From Bradyrhizobium sp. RD5-C2 (lineage in GTDB: Bacteria > Pseudomonadota > Alphaproteobacteria > Rhizobiales > Xanthobacteraceae): a stretch of 64,000 bases of DNA. The stretch covers positions 218,081-282,080 of the forward strand of contig NZ_BOVL01000020.1 of NCBI RefSeq assembly GCF_019972155.1. Direction: 5' to 3'. Each line of letters opens with the position of its first letter. Within the stretch, counting starts at the first letter, position 1. Both the position numbers and the translations under genes were made by a program. A model generated the notes under the pieces. It had not been told where the DNA came from. It did not search any database and saw only the letters and a program-made list of their open reading frames with translations. Below, piece by piece: positions 34,869-42,305 of this stretch.

Positions 34869-35296
34869 GACGGCCTCGCATTGCGCACCACGATGGTGCG
34901 CGAGGTATCGGCGACATGCACGCCGGCCTGGTTGGTGACCGCGGTCTCGACCACGATCAGCGTCATCGCCCCGCCCTTCTTCTCGGTCACGCTGGTGACG
35001 CGCGGCCGGAATGTCAGGGTGTCGCCGACCACCACGGGTGCGTGATAGTCGAAGCGCTGCTCACCATGCAGCACACGGGCGAGATCGATGCCGAGCGCGG
35101 TGAGGAACTCGAACGCATCAGGCGCATCCATCATCTCCAGACAGAACAGATAGGTCGGCGGCACCGGTGCCGCTGCACCATCACGATAGACCGCATTGGT
35201 CTCGCCGAGCGTGTCGAGGAAGAAGCGCAGGCGCCCCGGCTCGACGCGCGCGGTCACCGGCGTAAACGTACGCCCGACAGCGGATTGATCGACCAT
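34865..35296 (-). CDS. MaoC N-terminal/FAS1-like dehydratase subunit
   Basis: 143 residues with the hot-dog fold of MaoC_dehydrat_N proteins (TARVEPGRLRFFLDTLGE, then PPTYLFCLEM). The Asp and His of hydratase 2 are not conserved, as is usual for the non-catalytic half of paired MaoC proteins, whose role is to hold the long acyl chain. The start at 35296 (MVDQSAVG) sits eight bases after the thiolase stop; the frame is open further upstream but that part overlaps the thiolase gene. The four-base overlap with the catalytic MaoC gene supports a heterodimer. Confidence 0.87.
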   Translation of the reverse strand: MVDQSAVGRTFTPVTARVEPGRLRFFLDTLGETNAVYRDGAAAPVPPTYLFCLEMMDAPDAFEFLTALGIDLARVLHGEQRFDYHAPVVVGDTLTFRPRVTSVTEKKGGAMTLIVVETAVTNQAGVHVADTSRTIVVRNARPS

Positions 35297-35304
35297 GGGC
35301 TGCC

Positions 35305-36489
35305 TCAGGCGCGTTCGTAGAGCGTCACGACGCAGGCGCCGCCGAGGCCGAGATTGTGCTGCAGCCCGAGCCGCGCGCCCTCCACTTGCGTCGCCGCTGC
35401 CGTGCCGCGCAGCTGCCGCGTCAACTCGTAGCACTGCGCAAGCCCGGTGGCGCCGAGCGGATGGCCCTTCGACAGCAGTCCGCCGGACGGGTTGGTGACG
35501 ATCCTGCCGCCGTAGGTATTGTCGCCGTCATCGATGAATTTCGCGGCCTCGCCCTCGCCGCACAGGCCGAGCCCTTCATAAGTGATCAGCTCGTTATGGG
35601 CGAAGCAGTCGTGCAGCTCGACGACGTCGAGATCATCAGGCCCGATGCCGGCGGCTTCATAGACCTTCTTCGCGGCATCGCGCGCCATGTCATAGCCGAC
35701 CACCTGCATCATGTCGGAGGCACCGAAGGTCGAGGGCGTATCGGTCGTCATCGCCTGCGCTGCAATGCGGACGCTCTTGTTGAGGCCGTGCTGGTCGGCG
35801 AATTTCTCCGAGACCAGGATCGCGGCGGCGCCGCCGCAGGTCGGCGGGCACGCCATCAGCCGCGTCATCACGCCGGGCCAGATCACCTGGTCGTTCATGA
35901 CGTCGTCGGCGGTGACTTCCTTGCGGAACAGCGCCAGCGGGTTGTTCTTGGCGTGACGGCTCGCCTTGGCGCGCACTTTGGCAAAAGCACTGAGCGGCGT
36001 GCCGTATTTCTTCATGTGACTGAGGCCTGCACCGCCGAAATAGCGCAGCGCCAGCGGCACGCCGGGCGCATCGACGAGCTTGTCGGCAGCGGCGTCGAAA
36101 TCGTCGAACGCGCTGGGGCGATCGGTGAACACGGCGCCCAACGCGCCGGGCTTCATCTGCTCGAAGCCGAGCGCCATCACGCAATCGGCCGCGCCCGACT
36201 CGATCGCCTGCCGCGCCAGGAACAACGCGGTCGAGCCGGTCGAGCAGTTGTTGTTGACGTTGACGATCGGGATGCCGGTCATGCCGACCGGATAGAGCGC
36301 GCGCTGGCCGCAGGTGGAGTCGCCATAGACATAGCCGACATAGGCCTGCTGCACACGGCCGTAATCGAGGCCGGCGTCAGTGAGCGCAAGCTTCGCCGCC
36401 TCGGCGCCCATCACATGATACGGCGCATTGGCGCCGGGCTTGACGAACGGGATCATGCCGACCCCGGCAACATAAGTGCGTGACGTCAT
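35305..36489 (-). CDS. SCPx-type thiolase (lipid-transfer-protein family)
   Basis: 394 residues. Nucleophile C82 in NNNCSTGSTALF, H293 in ELHDCF and H343 in GHPLGATG make up a full thiolase active site. The family includes the thiolase domain of sterol carrier protein X, which cleaves 3-oxoacyl-CoA with a 2-methyl branch to release propionyl-CoA. No DUF35 partner gene is adjacent, which argues against the retro-aldolase (Ltp2) variant. It is the first gene of the minus-strand operon; the 18-bp palindrome lies 36 bases upstream of its ATG. Confidence 0.9.
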   Translation of the reverse strand: MTSRTYVAGVGMIPFVKPGANAPYHVMGAEAAKLALTDAGLDYGRVQQAYVGYVYGDSTCGQRALYPVGMTGIPIVNVNNNCSTGSTALFLARQAIESGAADCVMALGFEQMKPGALGAVFTDRPSAFDDFDAAADKLVDAPGVPLALRYFGGAGLSHMKKYGTPLSAFAKVRAKASRHAKNNPLALFRKEVTADDVMNDQVIWPGVMTRLMACPPTCGGAAAILVSEKFADQHGLNKSVRIAAQAMTTDTPSTFGASDMMQVVGYDMARDAAKKVYEAAGIGPDDLDVVELHDCFAHNELITYEGLGLCGEGEAAKFIDDGDNTYGGRIVTNPSGGLLSKGHPLGATGLAQCYELTRQLRGTAAATQVEGARLGLQHNLGLGGACVVTLYERA

Positions 36490-36506
36490 CGCGGATCCTC
36501 CCGGAA

Positions 36507-36542
36507 ATTACCCACTGGACTATTTATTACCCATGGGTAATA
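36507..36542. promoter_or_regulatory. TetR-type operator between the divergent beta-oxidation genes
   Basis: TATTACCCATGGGTAATA at 36525-36542 is a perfect 18-base palindrome. A second half-site, ATTACCC at 36507-36513, lies 19 bases away in the same orientation. Both are in the 94-base region between the thiolase gene and the tetR gene, where a TetR repressor would block both promoters. An ATG inside the palindrome is in frame with tetR, but a start there would place the operator in the coding sequence, so 36584 is preferred. Confidence 0.75.
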
Positions 36543-36583
36543 TACGGGCACCCTTCCGGAGTCAATGCGACAACAGCCACGCG

Positions 36584-37393
36584 ATGGACGCCCGCTTTCC
36601 CCCTTCCAACACCGAGTCGCCCTGGCTGCCATTCGAGAGCCGGCGCCGCGCCCGCGACGAGAAGCGCGAAGCCGTGTTGCGCGCCGCCGTGCAGCTGTTC
36701 CTCGAGCAGGGTTATCACCGCGCCACGCTGAACGACGTCGCCAAACGGCTGAACATCACCAAGCCCGCGCTGTACAATTATTTCCGCGGCAAGGACGAGA
36801 TCCTGTTCGAGTGCTGGTCGATCGGCCACGAACTGGTCGACGAATGCATTGCCGAGACCTCGGCCGGCGCCGGCAGCGGCCTCGACAAGCTGCGCAAGCT
36901 CACCGTTCGCTACGCCGAGCTGATGACGACGGACTACGGCAAGAGCCTGGTCCGCTTCGATCTCCGCGATCTCAGCGAGCACAACCGCAAGACCGTGCAG
37001 ACCGCGAAGCGACGGATCGACCGCGCCTTCCGTGACTATATCGCCTCTGGCATCGCGGACGGTTCGGTGAAACCCTGCGACCCGAAACTCGCGGCCTTCG
37101 CCATCGCCGGCTCGCTGAACTGGATCGGACACTGGTTCCAGCCCGGCGGTGAGCTGACCGGACGCGCCGTCGCCGAGGAATTCGCGATCCGCCTCACCGA
37201 CGGCATCGCCAAAACAACAACGCGAACGACATCAACGCGCAAAGCAGCCGTTCCGGCTGCAGCGAAGGCGGACAAACCGCCTCGCAAGGGAAACGTGGGA
37301 AACGCATCAAGGGAGGACGGGAGTGAACATCACACACGGACTGCGGCGGGCGCTGCAGGTCAATCCAAACGGGCTCGCGGTCGTCTGCGGTGA
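36584..37393 (+). CDS. TetR family transcriptional regulator
   Basis: 269 residues. The helix-turn-helix domain covers about residues 20-70 (DEKREAVLRAAVQLFLEQ, then TLNDVAKRLNITKPALYNYF), followed by a ligand-binding domain to about 210 and a disordered Lys/Ala-rich tail. It probably represses the thiolase operon and itself through the palindrome at 36525-36542, released by an acyl-CoA. The gene ends 71 bases inside the acyl-CoA ligase gene in another frame; because the tail is low-complexity, the overlap may be a genuine run-on. Regulators of similar beta-oxidation clusters (FadR/PfmR-like, KstR-like) are TetR proteins. Confidence 0.87.
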   Translation: MDARFPPSNTESPWLPFESRRRARDEKREAVLRAAVQLFLEQGYHRATLNDVAKRLNITKPALYNYFRGKDEILFECWSIGHELVDECIAETSAGAGSGLDKLRKLTVRYAELMTTDYGKSLVRFDLRDLSEHNRKTVQTAKRRIDRAFRDYIASGIADGSVKPCDPKLAAFAIAGSLNWIGHWFQPGGELTGRAVAEEFAIRLTDGIAKTTTRTTSTRKAAVPAAAKADKPPRKGNVGNASREDGSEHHTRTAAGAAGQSKRARGRLR

Positions 37394-38879
37394 GCGGCGG
37401 CGCAACTGGCGCGAGGTCGGTACTCGCGTCGCCCGCCTCGCCGCCGCGATCCGCTCGCTTGGCGCCGATAACGGCGACCGCGTCGCAATCCTTTCGCTGA
37501 ACTCCGACCGCTATCTCGAACTCTATCTGGCCGTCGGCTGGGCCGGCGGCGTGATCGTGCCGCTCAACATCCGCTGGTCGCCGATCGAGAACGAGGACGC
37601 GCTGCGCGATTGCCGCGCCACGATCCTGTTCGTCGACAAGGCGTTTGCGCCGGTCGGCACGACGCTCGCGAGCGCCATCCCCGGCCTGAAGCTGATCTAT
37701 GCCGATGAGGGCGAGACGCCGGCGGGCATGGAGAACTACGAGACACTGATCGCGCGCAGTGAGCCAATTCCGGACGCGATGCGCACCCGCGACGATCTCG
37801 CCGGCATCTTCTACACCGGCGGCACCACCGGCCGCTCCAAGGGCGTGATGCTGAGCCACAGCAATCTGATGGCCAATGCGCTGAACGCACTTGGCGAAGG
37901 CCTGTGGCCGGGCACCTCGATCTATCTGCACGCCGCGCCGATGTTCCACCTCGCCAACGGTGCAGCGATGTATTCGGTGCTGCTGTCCGGCGGCTCCAAT
38001 GTCGTGATCCAGGGCTTTACGCCCGACGGCGTCGCAAGCGCCGTGCAAAAGGAGCGCATCACCGACGTGCTGCTAGTTCCGACCATGATCCAGATGTTCG
38101 TCGATCACCCGACGCTCGGCAACTACGACCTGTCGTCCCTGAAGCGGATCTCCTACGGCGCTTCCGTCATCAGCGACGCCGTGATGATGCGCGCCATGAA
38201 AGCGCTGCCGCATGTCGAGTTCACCCAGGCCTATGGCATGACCGAGCTGTCGCCGATCGCGACGCTGCTGCACTGGAAGGAGCATATCGGGGACGGCCGC
38301 GCCAAGGGCCGGCATCGCGGCGCCGGTCGCGCCACGCTGGGCGCCGAGGTCAAGATCGTCGATGCCGACGACAAGGTCGTGCCTTTGGGCACCGTCGGCG
38401 AGATCGCGGTGCGCGGCGATATGGTCATGATGGGCTATTGGGAGCGGCCGGAGGAAACCGCGCGCGCCGTGATCGACGGCTGGATGCACACCGGCGACGG
38501 CGGCTACATGGACGAGGACGGCTTCGTCTACGTGGTCGACCGCGTCAAGGATATGATCATCTCCGGCGGCGAGAACGTCTATTCGGCCGAGGTCGAGAAT
38601 GCGCTGGCCCAGCATCCGGCGGTGGCGCAATGCGCCGTGATCGGCATCCCGAGCGAGCGCTGGGGCGAGCAGGTCCACGCCGTCGTGGTGATGAAGAGCG
38701 GCGCCAGCGCCACGCCGGACGAGCTGATGGAGCACTGCAAGGCGCTGATCGCCGGCTACAAATGCCCGCGCAGCGTCGACATCACGGCAACTCCGCTCCC
38801 GCTCTCCGGCGCCGGCAAGATCCTGAAGCGCGAGCTGCGCAAGCCGTATTGGGAGAACCGCGAGCGGCGTGTCAGCTGA
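37323..38879 (+). CDS. Acyl-CoA ligase (AMP-forming)
   Basis: 518 residues of the ANL superfamily. The phosphate-binding loop is FYTGGTTGRSKGVMLSH, the adenine-binding region QAYGMTELSP, and the hinge and catalytic Lys regions GEIAVRG, DRVKDMIISGGENVYS and GKILKRELRKP (Lys near 506). It activates a fatty or aromatic acid to the CoA thioester for the beta-oxidation enzymes encoded on the other strand. The start is GTG at 37323 with an AGGGAGG Shine-Dalgarno sequence; it overlaps the end of tetR by 71 bases, so the two are one transcript. Confidence 0.92.
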   Translation: MNITHGLRRALQVNPNGLAVVCGERRRNWREVGTRVARLAAAIRSLGADNGDRVAILSLNSDRYLELYLAVGWAGGVIVPLNIRWSPIENEDALRDCRATILFVDKAFAPVGTTLASAIPGLKLIYADEGETPAGMENYETLIARSEPIPDAMRTRDDLAGIFYTGGTTGRSKGVMLSHSNLMANALNALGEGLWPGTSIYLHAAPMFHLANGAAMYSVLLSGGSNVVIQGFTPDGVASAVQKERITDVLLVPTMIQMFVDHPTLGNYDLSSLKRISYGASVISDAVMMRAMKALPHVEFTQAYGMTELSPIATLLHWKEHIGDGRAKGRHRGAGRATLGAEVKIVDADDKVVPLGTVGEIAVRGDMVMMGYWERPEETARAVIDGWMHTGDGGYMDEDGFVYVVDRVKDMIISGGENVYSAEVENALAQHPAVAQCAVIGIPSERWGEQVHAVVVMKSGASATPDELMEHCKALIAGYKCPRSVDITATPLPLSGAGKILKRELRKPYWENRERRVS

Positions 38880-38902
38880 GGCGCTGCTCAGACTTAGTTC
38901 TC

Positions 38903-38980
38903 GTCATTCCGGGGCATGCGAAGCATGAACCCGGAATCTCGAGATTCCGGGCTCGATGCTCCGCATCGCCCCGGAATGAC
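38903..38980. repeat. Dispersed palindromic repeat, family C copy 1
   Basis: GTCATTCCGGGG to CCCCGGAATGAC, with a central CCCGGAATCTCGAGATTCCGGG palindrome of which CGGAATCTCGAGATTCCG is the core. The related copy is at 52348-52436. It lies just after the acyl-CoA ligase gene and could end its transcript. Confidence 0.85.
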
Positions 38981-39070
38981 AGGGTCCTCATGACGCCATT
39001 CGGCCGCGAGCGTTGACATCGGAGCACACGACCGATTGGATCAATCTGAGATTCAATCCAGCGAGTTCCG

Positions 39071-39667
39071 ATGTCCGCACCTGATACCAACGCCGACGGC
39101 AAACCCCGCCGCCTGATGCACCGCCGCTCCGTCGAATGTCTCGGCTTTCTCCGTGACGACGGGCTGTGGGAGGTCGAGGCGCGGCTGGTCGACACCAAGC
39201 CGTATGCGCGGCAGGACAAGCATCGCGGCCTGCAGCAGCCCGAGGATCCCGTGCACGACATCAGGCTGCGGCTCGCGGTCGACGACAGTTTCACGATCCG
39301 CGAGACCGGCACCACGATGGCCTCGACGCCCTACCCGTCCTGCATCGACGTCGAAGGCATTCTGCAGCGCCTGGTCGGCGAGCGCATCGGCAAGGGCTGG
39401 CGCGATCTGGTCCGCCACAAGATCGGCAAGCTCGAGACCTGCACCCATCTCGCCGAGTTGCTGGGCCCCGCGGTGACGACGCTGTTCCAGACCGCGACCT
39501 CCGGCAAGGACCCGCAGGGCCGCGGCGCGCTCGATCACCAGCAGGGCGTCACTGAGCCACCGTTCTTCGTCGGCGGCTGCTATTCGTGGCGGCTGGACGG
39601 CCCCGTCGTGGCCGAGACTTTTCCGCAGTTCGCGAAGAAGCCTGTCGAGGTGAAGCAGGGTTCGTGA
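39071..39667 (+). CDS. DUF2889 family protein
   Basis: 198 residues matching the conserved core of DUF2889: RRSVECLGFLRDDGLWEVEARLVDTK, then CIDVEGILQRLVGERIGKGW and LETCTHLAELLGP with a conserved Cys-Thr-His. No signal peptide or membrane helix. The family is of unknown function and is often found near fatty-acid or aromatic degradation genes, which would fit the cluster just upstream; this is an association, not evidence of role. It has its own promoter region after the family C repeat. Confidence 0.8.
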   Translation: MSAPDTNADGKPRRLMHRRSVECLGFLRDDGLWEVEARLVDTKPYARQDKHRGLQQPEDPVHDIRLRLAVDDSFTIRETGTTMASTPYPSCIDVEGILQRLVGERIGKGWRDLVRHKIGKLETCTHLAELLGPAVTTLFQTATSGKDPQGRGALDHQQGVTEPPFFVGGCYSWRLDGPVVAETFPQFAKKPVEVKQGS

Positions 39668-39712
39668 GTGACGCCCCGGCGCAGCCCACGGATACTCTGA
39701 GAACATCAGGGG

Positions 39713-40270
39713 GTGAACGTGGAGAAATACGGCGCCGGGTCGATTGTCGTCTCGGATTATGATCCCAACTGGCCCGCCTTGTTCGCGCAGGAGCGCACGC
39801 GGATCGCGCAGGCTCTCGGCGCGTTCGCATTGGCCATCGAGCATGTCGGCAGCACGGCCGTCCCAGGTCTCCCGTCAAAACCCATCATCGACCTGCTGGT
39901 TGGCGTGCGAAGCCTCGAAGAGGCCGAGCAACACTGCATCAAGCCGCTGGAGGCGCTCGGCTATACCTACATGCCTGAATATGCATCGTGGATCCCCGGC
40001 GAGTTGTTCTTCCGCAAGGGGCCGCCGGGTCCGTGGACCCACCATCTGCACATAATGGAGCCGCCGTATCCGAATTGGGAAGCACGCCTGGTGTTTCGCA
40101 ATTATCTGCGCGCTCACGGCGAGTCGGCCCGCGCCTACGCCGACATCAACCGGGCCCTCGCCGCCTCCTCAAAAGACGACATCGAAGCCTATCGGACCGG
40201 CAAGGACGCCTTCGTCGAGGAGACCACAGCCAAGGCGCGCGCATGGCGCGCAGCGGCACAAGCCCGATAG
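39713..40270 (+). CDS. GrpB/UPF0157-like nucleotidyltransferase-fold protein
   Basis: 185 residues. The segment IEHVGSTAVPGLPSKPIIDLLV has the GS and the D-x-(D) pattern of the nucleotidyltransferase fold, and YDPNWPALF is the usual N-terminal motif of GrpB proteins. The function is unsettled; some relatives are linked to CoA biosynthesis (fused to dephospho-CoA kinase). The start is GTG at 39713 after a CAGGGGG sequence; the next GTG, two codons on, is also possible. It stands alone. Confidence 0.82.
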   Translation: MNVEKYGAGSIVVSDYDPNWPALFAQERTRIAQALGAFALAIEHVGSTAVPGLPSKPIIDLLVGVRSLEEAEQHCIKPLEALGYTYMPEYASWIPGELFFRKGPPGPWTHHLHIMEPPYPNWEARLVFRNYLRAHGESARAYADINRALAASSKDDIEAYRTGKDAFVEETTAKARAWRAAAQAR

Positions 40271-40282
40271 CATAAGCGGACC

Positions 40283-40309
40283 TCGGCAAGCCTGCACGTT
40301 CCTTGCCGA
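40283..40309 (+). terminator. Hairpin after the GrpB-like gene
   Basis: TCGGCAAG and CTTGCCGA form a perfect eight-base stem with an 11-base loop, 13 bases after the GrpB-like stop codon. No T-run follows, so it is a weak candidate terminator. Confidence 0.4.
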
Positions 40310-40397
40310 ACAAGACCCTCGCAATTGGCTGCTGCGCCAACCAGCCCTGCGTCGCGATGGGTTGATCCATCCTGGGAGCTAACGTACTCGTCCGGGC

Positions 40398-41315
40398 ATG
40401 AACGAACACAAGGCCGGCGCCAAGCCGGCAGCCCTTCCTGACAAAAAAGCAATTCTGCTCGGGGTCGCATGCGGTCTTGGCGCGGCGCTGTGCTGGGCTC
40501 TCGGCTTCGTGGCGACCCGGCACGGCCTGAAGGTCGGGTTCACGCCTGTGGACCTCTTGATGCATCGCTTCCTGTGGTCGGGCATCGTGTTCATCCCGCT
40601 CGTTGTGCGCGCCGGCCTGAAGGACCTCTGCGGCATCGGTTGGGGCCGCGGCATGGCGCTGATGATGCTGGGCGGGCCGGTGATGTCGCTGATCAGCTAT
40701 GCCGGCTTCGTGTTCGTGCCCCTCGGGCACGGCAGCGTGATCCAGCCTTCCTGCGCGACCCTGGGCGGACTGTTTCTCGCGGTCGTCCTGCTGAAGGAAC
40801 AGATCTCACCCTCTCGGGTCGCCGGGGCCGTCGTCATCGTGATCGGGCTTGCCGTGATCGGCAGCGAGTCGATCGGCCATATGGGATTGAGCGCCGTGAT
40901 GGGCGATTTGATCTTCGTCACGACCGGATTGATGTTTGCGGGCTTCGCCACGTTGGTGCGCTATTGGCGCGTGTCCGCGTTCTCGGTGGCTACGGTGATC
41001 AGCGTGCTGTCGCTCTCGCTGTTTCCGCTGTACGCCGCCTCGGGCGGGCTGGCGCGCGATGCGGCCATCGGCCTGCACGAGAATGCGCTGCAAGCCGTCG
41101 CCCAGGGCATCCTGGCCGGGCCCGCAGCCATGTATCTGTTCGCGCTGTCGATCCAGCGCCTCGGCGTGGCCCGCGCCGCCGTATTTCCCGCGACCGTGCC
41201 GGTGCTGACCTTGCTGCTGGGATGGCTGCTGATCGGCGAGCCGCCGACGACACTGCAGGCGGCCGGATTGGTCACCGTATTGGCTGGGTTCTACCTCGCG
41301 CAACGTCAGAGCTAG
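40398..41315 (+). CDS. EamA/DMT family inner-membrane transporter
   Basis: 305 residues with ten predicted membrane helices arranged as two repeats of the EamA (DUF6) domain; GSVIQPSCATLGGLFLAVVLL and ARAAVFPATVPVLTLLLGWLL are the matching helix-4-5 segments of each half. DMT proteins of this type export or import small metabolites such as amino acids or nucleosides. No substrate can be assigned. It stands alone, convergent with the AhpD-like gene. Confidence 0.87.
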   Translation: MNEHKAGAKPAALPDKKAILLGVACGLGAALCWALGFVATRHGLKVGFTPVDLLMHRFLWSGIVFIPLVVRAGLKDLCGIGWGRGMALMMLGGPVMSLISYAGFVFVPLGHGSVIQPSCATLGGLFLAVVLLKEQISPSRVAGAVVIVIGLAVIGSESIGHMGLSAVMGDLIFVTTGLMFAGFATLVRYWRVSAFSVATVISVLSLSLFPLYAASGGLARDAAIGLHENALQAVAQGILAGPAAMYLFALSIQRLGVARAAVFPATVPVLTLLLGWLLIGEPPTTLQAAGLVTVLAGFYLAQRQS

Positions 41316-41345
41316 TCCGTCGGGTGGCTGACTCACCCTAAGAGA

Positions 41346-41807
41346 TCACGCAGCGGCGGAATGCTCTCGCACGGCCTGCGGCGGGTTGCGGAAGCCGATT
41401 GCGATCCGGTTGTAGGTGTTCATCAGGCCGATCGCGATGGTCAGGTCGACCAGTTGCTTCTCGCTGAACACCGCGCGCGCCGCTTCATACACGTCATCCG
41501 GGATCGCGGTCTCCGCCACGCGCGTGACGGTTTCGGCCCAGGCCAGCGCCGCACGCTCCTCGGCGTCGAACAGCACCTCCGCCTCGCGCCAGGCCTGCAG
41601 CAGCGCCAGCTTCTCGATCGCAACGCCCATTTTCTGCAAGCTGCGCGTATGCATGTCGAGGCAATAAGCGCAGCCGTTGATCTGCGAGATGCGCAGGTAG
41701 ACGAGCTCGATCAGCGCCGCCGGGAGGCCGCATTGCGTGAGGTAGCCGTAGACGCCGCCAAGCGCCTTGATGCCGGCGGGCGCGACCTTGTTGTAATCGA
41801 TGCGCAT
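41346..41807 (-). CDS. AhpD-like alkylhydroperoxidase (carboxymuconolactone decarboxylase family)
   Basis: 153 residues with the AhpD core motif NGCAYCLDMHT: C46, C49 and H53. It probably cycles its two cysteines to reduce organic hydroperoxides. Its ATG lies two bases after the stop of the secreted cupin gene, so both are made from one message, divergent from a MocR regulator. This arrangement (cupin plus AhpD with a MocR activator or repressor) suggests a stress or detoxification unit controlled by the regulator. Confidence 0.87.
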   Translation of the reverse strand: MRIDYNKVAPAGIKALGGVYGYLTQCGLPAALIELVYLRISQINGCAYCLDMHTRSLQKMGVAIEKLALLQAWREAEVLFDAEERAALAWAETVTRVAETAIPDDVYEAARAVFSEKQLVDLTIAIGLMNTYNRIAIGFRNPPQAVREHSAAA

Positions 41808-41809
41808 GC

Positions 41810-42217
41810 TCACGGCTTGTGCCCTTCCTTGTCGAAGACGGTCAGCGCCTTGTCGTTGCTGTCGACGACGAACACCGCGAGGATCTTGGCCGGCTCGGTC
41901 GCGCTGGCGTTTCGCCCGAGCACGTGATGGGCGCCGGGCGGCTCGAAGAAGCTGTCCCCGGCCCGATAGATGTGGGCGGCCTCGCCCTCCAGCTGGCTCT
42001 CGATCGCGCCCTGCAGAACGTACACGTAAAGAAATGCCGATTTGGCGTGATGGTGCGGCGCCGAGGGCTCGCCCGGCGGGAAGTTGACCTCGACCGCGAT
42101 CAGCGACTTGCCGGGAATATTGGTGATGGCGTGCTCGAATTTCGGCGTCACCGATTGCGCCACAGCGGGGGTTGCAAGCGCGGCGCAGGCCAGCAGCGTC
42201 GTCCATAGGATCTTCAT
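41810..42217 (-). CDS. Secreted cupin-domain protein
   Basis: 135 residues with a Sec signal peptide (MKILWTTLLACAALATPAVA, cleaved about residue 20) and one cupin barrel. The metal site is seen as HHH in PSAPHHHAKSAF and a later His in PGAHHVLGRN. Cupins of this kind bind Fe, Mn or Zn; the reaction is unknown. The start has an ideal GGAGG six bases upstream, which fixes it within a longer open frame. It heads the cupin-AhpD unit, 61 bases from the region where the MocR gene starts. Confidence 0.87.
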   Translation of the reverse strand: MKILWTTLLACAALATPAVAQSVTPKFEHAITNIPGKSLIAVEVNFPPGEPSAPHHHAKSAFLYVYVLQGAIESQLEGEAAHIYRAGDSFFEPPGAHHVLGRNASATEPAKILAVFVVDSNDKALTVFDKEGHKP

Positions 42218-42270
42218 CAGGTGCCTCCATTGCTGTCGTAAAAATGCGGACGCGCGGGCCTGAAAAGAAG

Positions 42271-42294
42271 CACCAAGAATGGACCGAATTGGTG
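42271..42294. promoter_or_regulatory. Inverted repeat in the divergent promoter of the MocR and cupin genes
   Basis: CACCAA (42271-42276) and TTGGTG (42289-42294) are perfect six-base arms with a 12-base spacer, just before the better MocR start at 42306. A near-palindromic TGGTGTACCA overlaps the right arm. It is a plausible binding site for the divergent MocR regulator, and it overlaps the alternative ATG at 42279. Confidence 0.45.
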
Positions 42295-42305
42295 TACCAC
42301 GGGCC

